From Favolaschia claudopus (Eukaryota > Basidiomycota > Agaricomycetes > Agaricales > Mycenaceae): 64,000 nucleotides of DNA. The notes below the pieces were generated by a model. The model had not been told where the DNA came from. It did not search any database and worked only from the letters and a program-made list of their open reading frames with translations. Of the stretch, positions 25,748 through 35,769 are shown one piece after another (position 1 is the first letter of the stretch; each line of letters starts with the position of its first letter). Position numbers and translations under genes: made by a program. The stretch is from positions 2,666,001-2,730,000 of the forward strand of contig JAWWNJ010000009.1 of assembly GCA_037176885.1 (NCBI GenBank), in the 5' to 3' direction.

Positions 25748-26282
25748 TCAAAGTGCTGGAAGCATGTTTACGTCACGTAACACGGTAAATTTAAATCTTA
25801 CTTTTCGATGTTTATAATGAGAAGGAGGACGAACTGGATTCCTGGGCGATGAAGCAGCGGCGAAGGTGGCTGAAAGGCGTGTAGAATGCGATCCAAAACC
25901 AGAACAGGTAACAGGATGTTGCGTATTTTTGGTTGAGTGACGTTGTTTATGAGCCCGGGCCCAGATGCGGCACCAAGCCAAGGTAGTGTTGAACACATTG
26001 TCTGTTTTGTTGGCTAAGGTCTTCAAAGCCGGAAGTACTCCACCCTACTACGGCTTTCAACAGAGAAACAACAAAGTCTGTGGGCAAGTCGCTGTCCTGA
26101 AACTTTGCCGCTAGACTTTCAGCGGAAGGAATTGTCTTCTTTGCCACGGGTCCAAAGTCTCGTGTGAGCCAAGGACCGTCAATTTCAAAAGCTGAAATAC
26201 TGGAAGTTGTCATCGAAGCAGGAGAGAACAACGTGACAGACTGGCCCGAGTCAGTGAGCACAGCCACTTTGCACGTCAACAA
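25748..26282 (-). CDS. Hypothetical protein fragment, minus strand
   Basis: The frame 25947-26282 (PWLTRDFGPVAKKTIPSAES, FQDSDLPTDFVVSLLKAV) appears to continue in the frame 25748-26026 (LANKTDNVFNTTLAWCRIW). The frame switch is near 26030, where no good intron of normal length fits, so a frameshift is likely. No domain recognised. Confidence 0.35.
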
Positions 26283-26409
26283 CGGTAAACTCCCTTGATC
26301 TCAAGTTTGTAGCGCCATTGTTTCTGCGACGCGATAACTGGAAAATCAATCCTTTCATCTATCCTGGGCATCGCAATGTTCCCTCTATACATTCCTCCAC
26401 AGTGGAACA

Positions 26410-28060
26410 TTAATAACTACGGCATTATCCGAGAGATGTCGACATCCCGGGCGCCGAAAATCGGTGGTGCAAACCACCAGCCTTCAAGCCTGGCGGCGAG
26501 AAGTCAGGGTGGAAAACATACAATTTGACAAAATTCCATGGCTTACTGATCTGGCTGGAAACCTCAGCAGACTCGTTTAACGTCATGTACGACCGTCACA
26601 TGCGCAGGAATTTGGGCTTCCACACATTGGACGGAGACACCATGACGGGAGTTGTACACCCCCAAATGTACGGCATGCCTGTTCCTGCGTTCATTTTCAT
26701 GGACAGGACAAAACATTCCTTTGTCCCAGTAATGGCTTCTAGTTGGATGTATCCCGAAAAAGTCGCCTCGGTTAAACAACCACCATCAGTTCTACCGCAT
26801 CCGTCACCGCAAGTGTTATCGGTAAAACCCCAGAACTTCATTAATGGATTAAATCGGGACGCGGAGAATAGTCCGACGAAGTCTGAGGGCCTACGACATC
26901 CGTTCCTACACGAACGTCCTACAAATGTTGTAACGGTCATGGGTGATTTAAGGAGGCACACGGAAACAGCTGGCGCTTTGTGGGACAAGATCAACAAACA
27001 TCCTGTCGGTCGCAAACCTAGCATATTGGCCATTGCGCGCATGGCCAAAGTATGCTGGATTCTTTGTCCTACCACGACGGATGCCATCGTCGCCGTTGGG
27101 ATTTTCGGGCTCCTTCTCAAAGATGATGCCTTGATTCGTTTCGAAACAAACCAAGGTTTTACAGATTTTTTCAATCTTACCAGCGACGTATGGACCGCGA
27201 AGGATCTTGTCTGGAAACCCCAGTCAAATCTCCCCTCCTCCGAATATGACGACCCAAGCACACACATTGCAATCCAATTTGCCTGACAACAGTCCTTCTC
27301 CACAACCTCCCACCTCCACAGTCGTGGATGACATGTTGGGTGCGGACTCTAATCTCGACGGCAATAAACCAAACGCCCCTCAGGGTCATTCTGTGGACAC
27401 ATTGCACTCCCCGTTTGCATGACAATGGTCGTTCTAAGCCACCTCCTTCCTCCAGCGTCGATGATATGTGGGGCGCGGGCTCTAATCTGGATGGCAATGC
27501 ATCAAACGCCCGTCAAGGTCAAAGTGTTGATCTACCTACCGCCCCGAACCCCGGTTCGAGCACTGTAGAGCAGGAGGTTTTCACCTTCGGACAACACAAC
27601 GCAGGCGCACCAGTCGCGGGCGACATGTGGGGCGCGGGCTCTAATCTGGAGGGCAATGCATCAACGCCCTTCAAGGCCAAAGTGTTGATACTAGCGCTCC
27701 GAACCCCGGTTCGAGCACTGTAGAGCAGGAGGTTTTCACCTCCGGACAACACAACGCAGGCGCACCGGTCGCCGGTGACATTTTTGGCGATTGGTTGACT
27801 GATGCTTTGTTAGACGGAGAACCGAGTGGCCGCGCCGTCTGACTTGAATGAAGACACTTCTCCAAATTCAATGATCTGGGGCCCAGACCACAAGTTTATT
27901 TCGGACCTCAATCGTTCTCCAGGGTCGATATTACACAAGCTAAGCTCGGACTCCGGTGAATCCATGGACATTGAAACACCTTCACCTATGAATTTGCAAG
28001 GAAAAAACTTGGATCTCTCTCCGGGCCCGCAGACCTTTCCCTGACATGGACTTCGAAGGA
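26410..28060 (+). CDS. Hypothetical protein with repeated acidic/Asn-rich tail
   Basis: The main open frame 26525-27286 (254 codons) reads as a folded protein: SADSFNVMYDRHMRRNLGF, GVVHPQMYGMPVPAFIFMD, MASSWMYPEK. It is preceded in frame by WCKPPAFKPGG. A low-complexity tail follows, with repeated DDMWGAGSNLDGNASNARQG and STVEQEVFTFGQHNAGAPVA units. It moves through all three frames because repeat periods of 133, 159 and 155 bp are not all multiples of three. An overlapping 236-codon minus-strand frame is judged to be a shadow. The start codon and any upstream exon are unresolved. Function unknown. Confidence 0.5.
27327..27800 (+). repeat. Imperfect coding tandem repeat, four units
   Basis: Units begin with GATGACATG or GACATGTGGGGCGCGGGCTC at about 27327, 27460, 27619 and (partial) 27774, at spacings of 133, 159 and 155 bp. 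The second and third units are nearly identical over about 90 bp. Two spacings out of three are not multiples of three or differ from each other, so expansion has broken the frame. Confidence 0.8.
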
Positions 28061-28229
28061 CCAACGTTTTCCTTGATGGATGTCGATACCCACACAACCG
28101 TGGACCATACTCTGCTTGGATTCCAAAGCTATGGTCACCAACATCAGAGTTGTCTGCTTTATCCGAGTTAGGCGAAGGCGAAGGCCGAGGAAGAAAGTGA
28201 GTGTGAAATAATCAAAGCCTGTTCATACT

Positions 28230-28900
28230 GACCTCTACATAAAAAGTCGAAGTGGACCAAGAATCGAAAAGTAGCAAACAAGAAATGCAGCGTCCGGTCG
28301 TTCCATGGGAGAGGATTCCTGTTGATCGGTTTTTTGACAAATCAGGTTTGCTTTCCAAGCGTCTAGATCAACATTTTCGAATATGTTTCAGATACCCACG
28401 AAGTACTATTCAATGAAGCTGGGGCTTGGGACGCAGGTATTGTCCTTCTATATGCTGGTCGCCTTCAACTCATTGTCTTAGTTTACGAAGCCATGTTTCA
28501 GTGTGGTGCAAAGAAAACCTATAAGTCTGTGAAATGGACTGTTTTGAATGTCTTAAATACTGACATGATCAGGTTCATCCTTAGGCAAATTCTCCGCGAA
28601 AAGTCAAGTGGGTTGTGTTTCTATTCACACAAGGTTTGGTTTCTTTTTCACTGAAGGACATGTTGAAGAATTCGTTTGTCCATTTCTACTTCTCTTCATT
28701 GACGGCTGGCTGATGACTTGAACAAGATATCGTGTACTGAAGAAGAAGCAATGGAAGACTTTCGAGAAGAATTTCAACAAAGGACAGGAGGGCCACCGAT
28801 GGGACGAGCGAGCGACTTATTTCTTAGATTTTGAAATCATGCCTTCACAATATTCATTGGGTTGGTGAGTCATTTAACGCACATGCAAATTCCGAAACCA
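28230..28900 (+). CDS. Hypothetical multi-exon coding segment, plus strand
   Basis: Short exons with GT-AG boundaries can be read: EMQRPVVPWERIPVDRFFDK, an intron with acceptor TTTCAG near 28391, HEVLFNEAGAWDA, then an intron ending near 28482 and YEAMFQCGAKKTYKSVKW. It may be the downstream part of the gene at 26410-28060 or a separate gene. No domain recognised. Confidence 0.35.
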
Positions 28901-29395
28901 TCGATGCTGATTACGTGTATTTTCAGGGACCAGTGTTGACCACGACGAGAAGATAAATCCAAGCGAAGAAGACGACTAATTTGGTAACAAGCTGAACAAG
29001 CACATTGTCAAGTGTAATCATCGTATGTGACCGCGACCACTGCAATTCCAGAAGCGGAAGGCGTTCATTTTGCATTGTCCACGCGAACGAGAAATGTACA
29101 CAGATGTATGGTCCAATACCTGGCACACTCTCAAGACAATACATGGTTGATTGTCGGGAGTAACCAAAATGTAGTGGAAAAATTGCACATCTATAGACTG
29201 CTGTTTCTTGTATGAAATTGAGAAAGGCATATCTGACGCGATTTAAGGTATCAAATCCAGTACAAAAATGTTGGCTGCTGTGAATCCTAGGCGCGTGATT
29301 GTGTAATTATTGTCTTTATGAAGACCGTTGAAGAAAGTACGTTCCATCAACAATCTAGCAAGTCCATGAAAGATAGCACATCTAGTCGAAGAACG
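28901..29395. other. Nothing recognised
   Basis: Only weak frames on both strands; no motif or repeat supported. Confidence 0.4.
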
Positions 29396-29399
29396 ACGT

Positions 29400-30080
29400 T
29401 ACAAAATCTGGGTAACGCACCGATGCGCCTCGGGGGAAAAAGGTGATTGTCTTCCGAATCTAACCCGTCTAACTGCTCCTTGGTTACGCCAAGCAGCTCT
29501 TTTCAACCTTGTCCTGCAAACGCGGTAGAAGAACAGCGAGTTCTCTGGATGTAACCAAGTATCTGTGTATCTGATTTTCATTGCTCGAGTCGTTCTACAT
29601 TCAAGAAGAACGAGAACGCTTACTCTTTCCACATGGCTGTACAAACATCTTTCATCGTCACGCCGTGAATATTTTTTACCAGTGTGCACCAGGGACTGAT
29701 TCGGGTGATAATCAATAACTCTTGCACTCTTGGTAGGGTTGCAGGTTCATTCCTCTGTGTGAATTCAAGACCGTGATCACGCGCGTCGTCCGTGAAGCCT
29801 TCCATTATGCCTGTTTGAAAAATTCGCTCCTTGAAGCCTTTCTTATAATTAATCGAAACGCAATCGAAACGCTACCAGTCAGCAGGTTAAACACGAGATG
29901 AAAGTCGGCGTTTGCGTCGACAAGAATTGGGTGCAATTGGGACCTCGGTATTGAGAAGGTACAGGTCCGTTGCGGAGAGCACTGGCCCATCTTCCAAATG
30001 GCATGAGCAAAGCAAGCTAACCAAAGCAAATCCGCAAACAAGAAGTGCCCGCTGCCCATTGCCAACATCGTCGTAATTCA
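29400..30080 (-). pseudogene. DUF6699-like protein, frameshifted
   Basis: The minus strand carries the hallmarks I associate with the fungal DUF6699 family: RSQLHPILVDANADFHLVFNL (about 29885-29950), then LPRVQELLIITRISPWCTLV and IHGVTMKDVCTAMW (29630-29740). A C-terminal LLPRLQDKVEKSC block follows near 29510-29560. Three different frames are needed (changes near 29810 and 29620). The family's function is unknown. The breaks could be one-base assembly errors, so pseudogene status is not certain. Confidence 0.42.
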
Positions 30081-30283
30081 TGAGAGTGGCTGGTGAACAT
30101 GGAAGATGAAAGACAGCTTCAATTTATAAACGAAATAAATTTGTGGTCCTGGTGGCTTCTTGACTAAACGCAATGACAGACGAAGTTAACTGAAACTAAA
30201 ATTGCTGACTGTGTGCTGTGATAAAAAGGCTCTTGTTTATTCTGGTTTTTTATTTTAGGTTGACTCCAAGGTAAAAAAGTGGG

Positions 30284-30505
30284 ATGAAGAATATTGGGTT
30301 TTCTTTCGGGGTTGAACGCGTAGGTACGTTGAGGATAACGAAAAGAGACGCCAACGGCATTGATTACGATCCGGATCATGCGCTTTCGCAGCTCCGACTT
30401 AACCCCGACAACACACTCACTCTGTGGTCCAGGGATGCTTATGGGGTCCCTACTGAAGCAATTTGTCCGTTGTCACTCGATAGCGATGAACTAATGATTT
30501 TCAAG
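30284..30505 (+). CDS. Hypothetical coding fragment
   Basis: A frame of about 74 codons (FGVERVGTLRITKRDANGID, PTEAICPLSLDSDELMIFK) ends where GH31 similarity begins. It is not part of a GH31 enzyme as I know the family. It may be a short fragment fused to the GH31 relic. Confidence 0.35.
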
Positions 30506-32130
30506 GTATGGCAACCATCCCGTGTATTTTGAGCACAGGTCAACGGGGACCCATGCCGTATTGCTCCTGAACTCGAATGGGATGGAGTCCGATGGACATC
30601 AAACTCACCAAAGGTGCGTTGGAGTAGTCTCCCAGAGGCAGAGTAGACCAATTCCCTTCAACCTTCGTGTTACTCAGGATATTCCTTGATCTGACAGGAT
30701 CCGTAGCTTGCGCAGGTTGGCTCACTCTCTGACTCTGCCTCTGGGAGACTACGTTGGAGTACAATGTCATTGGAGGAATCCTCGATTTCTACTCCTTGCG
30801 GGTAGTCCGACCGACCCCACCCAAGCTGCGAAGCAATACGCTGAGATTGTTGAAACTCCTGCCGAGGTGCCTTACTGGTCATTTGCTTCCACCAATGTAG
30901 ATTTGAATATAACAGTATGTATCGCAATTGCTATTGCCGACAATTTCTCAAATCCCAATCCTCACACTACATCGACGTTGCCGATGTGATCTCCAATTAC
31001 TCCGGTGCCAAATTCCCTCTGCGTGTGCTCGGGATGGCGACGATCTACCAGGTGGCCATGGTCGGCGCTGACATCTGCGGTTACGGATTGTGGATGCAAC
31101 CACATTTATATGACGAAAACGATTGACGATACCTCTCGCAGCTGATAATACCACCGAGCATCTCTGCTCGCGATGGGCAATGCTTTTTATCCCTTCATGC
31201 GCAATGTGCGTCTTATATATTTACTGTCTGGTACTTGTGGCTAACCCCCTAATAGCACAGTGCGTTTTATCTTCTGGTGGTCTGTATCCGTCTAACAATC
31301 AACAGACGGGGATACCAGCATTTCGCAGAAATTCTTCGCCGGGCCCTCACTACGACCGCTGCCCAGAACGCACTTGATATTCCGTTGGCCTCGATGTTTC
31401 TGCATAAAGATATTCGCTGATGCTTCTGTTCCAGCTATCGTCTCCTGCACTGCTTTTACACCGCTTTCCACAAAGCCAGCCTTCAAGGTACTCCAGTCGT
31501 CAGCCCCCTCTGGTTTAAGTACCCGAAAGATACCGCAACCTACGCGCTCGAGCTCCAGTGGCTGTTCGGCGACTCTGTGCTGGTTTCGCCCGTGGGGAAG
31601 AGGGAACCTCTGTCTATATATTTGCCCATAGACATTTTCTACGACTTTTTCACGTTCACCCCGATCCAAGGGCATGGCACGTTTGTGCAGCTCAACAACG
31701 CTCCTACACCGAAATCCCCGTATACATCAAAGGCGGTTCGGTTCTCCCTCTCCGCGCTAAATTGACGACGACAACGTCAGAATTGCGCGAGACTGATTTT
31801 CAGTTTGTCGTCGCTTCGGGGACAGATGGCTCGGCATCGGGTTCTCTGTACATCGACGACGGCGTATCCGTGACTCAAAAGGCCGCGACGGAGGTGTCGT
31901 TAAACTAGAAAGTTCAACACCCTGACTGTAACAGGCCACTTTGGGTACAAGAACGGTGTGAAGACGTCCCGTGTACGATTCTTGAACATTGCAAAGGCAC
32001 CACTCACCGCTTTTGCTGAACAGGGTGCCGGTGAAGAAACAGTCGATATCGTATAACAAGAACACCAAGGAACTGGACGTCACGATTGGACAGCCGTTCA
32101 TGCATGGGTTCATTGTGACTATTCTATAAA
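30505..32130 (+). pseudogene. GH31 alpha-glucosidase, partial and broken copy
   Basis: Glycoside hydrolase family 31 blocks appear in order. They are YGNHPVYFEHR / THAVLLLNSNGM (30506-30580), MDIKLTKGALEYNVIGGILDFY across a MITE insertion, AAKQYAEIVETPAEVPYWSF (30820-30885), YQVAMVGADICGYG (31050-31090), and NTTEHLCSRW with FYPFMRN. Then come YRLL / GTPVVSPLWFKYPKD and GDSVLVSPV (31430-31600). The last is the C-terminal beta domain IPVYIKGGSVLPLR / GSLYIDDGVSVTQKA, ending at TAA near 32128. At least two introns persist. The N-terminal third, and the stretch between PYWSF and VGADICGYG that should hold the catalytic nucleophile region, are missing. Several frame changes occur. It is not functional as assembled. 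Confidence 0.88.
30625..30751. mobile_element. 127-bp hAT-type MITE inside the GH31 relic
   Basis: The perfect 20-bp terminal inverted repeat TAGTCTCCCAGAGGCAGAGT is at 30625-30644 and in reverse complement at 30732-30751. It is flanked by an exact 8-bp target duplication CGTTGGAG (30617-30624 and 30752-30759). Eight-base duplications are typical of hAT elements. Skipping the element plus one copy of CGTTGGAG restores the GH31 reading frame. Confidence 0.95.
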
Positions 32131-32350
32131 TCTACTTACTGACGAAACTACTGATGTGTGCCCCTTTGCAAACCCAAATTTTATATTGGCTACAAAATTG
32201 CTTGCACTACGCTAAGATTGAGAATGATATGTATGTATGCCTTTACAATGAATACAGTGATATTGTGTACAAAACAAGATAAAGATGGAGCCACTGAGGA
32301 TTGTGCTCCTGGTCCGACCTTGGTGTTGGCGTTGTAGCCTTATTAACCGC
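32131..32350. other. Intergenic, nothing recognised
   Basis: AT-rich spacer after the GH31 stop codon. Confidence 0.5.
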
Positions 32351-32351
32351 C

Positions 32352-33771
32352 TCAACGACTTCGACGGTCAGCCCGACTTTCCCCCAGAGCTGCCCATAAG
32401 TCTGCTTCTCCTGTTGCGCAATCTTCTCTCTGGAATTCCGCCCAAGGCCATCGACGAGCGGGGGGGACTATTGACTGTACGATTGAGCGAATGGGGTCGT
32501 CGATTGTGGAGAGAACGAAATGGATGGGGAGGGATGAGGGAGTCTGGACGAGGGCGGAGTTAGGCGGGGGTGCGGATGTGGATGCGGAGGAAGGGCTCGG
32601 TTCTGGGGCTGACAAGCCTCCATACGCGCCTCAACCTCGTCGACGATCAATTGTCCAGTGGAGTCACCGAGCGCAACAACGTCATTTCGAAGATCGCAGA
32701 TGTGGTCGTTGAGCTTCTCCGTGCGTTCGCGCATCTGCTCCAAGTCGGTAACATCGGCGGCGTTTAGAGGTGTAGACACTTGAGCAGCAACTGAGAGAAG
32801 TCGGTAACATCGGCGGCGTTTAGAGGTGTAGACACTTGAGCAGCAACTGAGAGACGTCGACGCTTGAGGGGACGGCTATCGTTCGCGTCCGAAGAAGCCT
32901 GGGGTGGCGGCGGGGCTGCATTGCTTGAAAGACTCTCTTTGTGACATACATCGCGTAGAGGCCCTACGTTAGTTGCTTCAGTGATTTGGCGTACTTGATG
33001 AGCTCGTTGTACTTGTCTTCATTATCCCACTCAGGCCTACGGGCCACCAAGAGGTAGCGTTGAGGGCATCGACAGCAGCTTTCACATCCGCTTTCTTGGC
33101 ATCGAGAACCGTTTTGAGCCGCGCGCGTGGTGCGTCGCCGCGTTCGCGTTCGGCGTCTGTGCAGAGGGAGGTGTGACGTGCGGTTTTGAACATGCGCTCG
33201 TAATCGGAAAGATCGGTCTGAGCATGTTGGAGACCTTTGCGGAGGTCGACGCAGTCGGCGAAGAAACTGATCAGGATACGTCAAAAGTTGCGCGGGGAGG
33301 AATGAATTTGAAAGGCAACGCACGGTAGAATTTGATCCCACATAATCTTCCGCTCAGGCTCTCGTGAGGCGGGGGGGGGTCTGGACGCGTCAACGACGGC
33401 GGCGGAGCGGGTGGTGGGGGTGGCGCCATTGGGGCAGGTACTGGAGGCGGCCGTGGCAGAGGTGGAGGCAGAGGAGGATTCAGAGCCGCAGACAGTGGCT
33501 GCGGTTTACTTCAACTCTCCATGCTTGGCTCTCTTTTGCGGTCCATGCTTGTACCTCTTTTGCGGTCTACGCTGGGATCTCTTCTTCCCGTACGGTCTTC
33601 ACTAGACTCCCTCCGACTTGTGCTTGGTTCAGGAGAATACCGATGGATTCTCGTGCGCGACCTCGAGCGCGGGTGGGTTAGGCAGCACACTGAGAGTCGT
33701 AATGGCGGCGGGGAAGAGTGAAGTCTCGTTGTCTTATGCGGGAGGGGGCGGCGGGGCGGGCTTGGTCCCAA
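32352..33771 (-). CDS. Hypothetical Pro/Arg/Ser-rich protein with coiled-coil segments
   Basis: Minus-strand segments read in order. An Arg/Ser-rich stretch with repeated SVDRKRGTSMDRKR is at 33511-33640, followed by a proline-rich linker near 33400-33480. Then come helical segments: LSDYERMFKTAR and LKTVLDAKKADVKAAVDALN (33030-33200), and TDLEQMRERTEKLNDHICDL followed by VDEVEARMEA (32600-32760). A proline/serine tail ends at 32468 or 32352 depending on frame. Frame changes between segments mean the exon structure is unresolved. It lies directly against the left LTR, 70 bp from the insertion point, so the LTR element may have landed in or just upstream of this gene. Confidence 0.42.
32742..32853. 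repeat. 56-bp perfect tandem duplication
   Basis: AAGTCGGTAACATCGGCGGC begins at 32742 and again at 32798. The two 56-bp units appear identical. The duplication covers a possible start of the coiled-coil segment of the neighbouring minus-strand gene and, being 56 bp, shifts its frame. Confidence 0.92.
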
Positions 33772-33844
33772 TTACTGTATTCTGGACGCGCGAAGCGGCA
33801 GACGTCTGAATGGAAGCCGTTGCTCACTCTTTTACCAGTATCGT

Positions 33845-35270
33845 TGAAACGCTTGCTATTGGTTTACTGTATAACTTTATTCGTAGAGATAATAAATCCC
33901 TTCAAACAAAAATCCACACAACTTCAGCTTCGCGTGCGAGTCGGGGTTCCAGTAACGTATCTACTGTGGCAATCTGACTATATTCCTCAATCCGAGGATA
34001 TATGTTATACAATTCAAAGTGTCTTGACTCGATTAATCTTGCTTTTGAGTTGGCGCGACTCAATCCTATTTGAGCCTTTCGAACTCAGGACTTAGTTTTT
34101 CGCAATGTCGGTTGTTGTAGGAGTCTAGGTAATTTATCTTGTTCGAGTTCCTTTCAATCCGATGGAATATGGCACTTGACTGTTAAGTCGCGCTTAATCC
34201 CTTGTACTCGCGTTTCTCTTATCTCAGAATTCCGTTTCACGCGTCTGATTCCCGTTCAAGTTCACTTAGTTCACGCGTTTAACAAATCTCTGATCAAATC
34301 ACAAGTCCAATTTATAGATTGAAAACAAAACAGAAAACTAGTTAAGTTCCCTGGGTTGTCCCACTGGATGTGAACACTTCTTACTGAACGTGCGGCTGAT
34401 AGCTTACACGTACAATCAAGGAGGGAGCAATCCACTGGAGCCCAGCTAATAATTTACAGGCTTTATATACTACGCTCGAATAAATATTTACATCTCAATT
34501 GGGTATCTACCTACCGTGTCCTGGTACGTGTATTGTCCTTATTTAGCAGACGAGGCTGTTAAGTCACGCCTGTGTGTCGTGGTTGCACGCGCGAGTAACG
34601 TGTAAGTACACGAGGAGTCACTATCGCATTTATCGCGTCGATCCCTCGTGATGGTCACGTGTGCGTGATGGATCCTCTCGATCCTTGACTCGATACTGGC
34701 TTCTATCCCACTCATCGCGGCTAGCCTTTCGAGGATACGAATGTTCCTGTTAACGTGCCTCGCCTCGAGGTAGGTCCTTCCGGTCCTTGCCAGAACTTCT
34801 AATCCGCCTTGAGTAGAGAAATCTCCTCAAGATCATTGATCCTATGATGATCCGCTCTTCGGCATCTTCGGCAATCCTTCTGCCGCCACTCAGTTCCCCT
34901 TGGTTCATCGTTCCGCGACTCGAATCCCTCGATCTTGGTCTAGGCGCGCTGCCTAAGTATTCCTCCAATGTTATCCCATGTTCCTTGATGTCCCTTTAGG
35001 TCCCAATTCAATTGGTAGAATGGTTAGACTTAGGAGAGGGATTGATATCCTCGACTACCGTGTACGAGTACCCATTTCTGGATAATCATAAGTCGTAGAC
35101 AAGTCTAGCTTTCCTTGCATCATTTAGTTAACAGCGCGGGTACGCTTTAACCCTCTGAGATATATTCCAAGAGATGTCCATATATTCCTCTTAGTTCAAA
35201 CACGCGTTATATAATATTAAACATGTTCAAAAATTGAGAAACACGGGGTGTTTTCATCCCAGACCTATCA
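33845..35270 (-). repeat. 3' LTR (left copy), 1,426 bp
   Basis: Direct repeat of 49732-51158. In plus orientation it begins TGAAACGCTTGC and ends GACCTATCA. All nine differences that I find against the other copy are single-base changes in run length. Confidence 0.97.
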
Positions 35271-35285
35271 TCTCCCATTTCATAA
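35271..35285 (-). other. Polypurine tract of the LTR element
   Basis: On the minus strand GAAATGGGAGA lies immediately before the 3' LTR start TGATAGG, the expected place for plus-strand priming. A near copy of this site (GAAATGGGGAGGGG) occurs internally near 40349-40366. Confidence 0.65.
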
Positions 35286-35769
35286 ATCTCGAGCGTCCCC
35301 GCTCGATTCTGCACGCGCGCTGTTCCAATTCTCGAGGCGTAATCCTGATTACGTCACTGCCGACACTCCTGAGGTCACCCGAGCGGAACCAAAATTTACT
35401 CTGATCTAGTTACTTTTATGGTACTCCTGCCTCGGCTAATCCCAATTCCTTTCTTTTCAGCGCGGGACGGTCCTTTCTCAAGGCAAGCCCACTTAAGAGC
35501 CACCTCTGCTCTTATGATCATTGATATGACTATTGTTCACGTGTCAGCCACGCCCCTTTGCTGATTTTGCCCCAAATTTAGGCCAGTTTTGGAATTTCCG
35601 TCGACATATTCATTTGTCGCGGCTTCGAAGAAGCTGCGCCGATTCAGAGAGAATCTGGGCTCAAGACTTCTTAGAGCTTATCATTTCCGTGGGAGATGGT
35701 CCGTGCGCGACTGTATTGGCTGCGCAACCAAGGACAAATTCCCATTCTTTTTCTCTTCCTGCCCCCACT

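Noticed and set aside
26596..27303. Long minus-strand frame of 236 codons
   Set aside because: It lies opposite the plus-strand 254-codon frame, which has far more protein-like text (MYGMPVPAFIFMD) and a continuing upstream block. The minus frame is Cys/Ser/Arg-heavy, as shadows often are.
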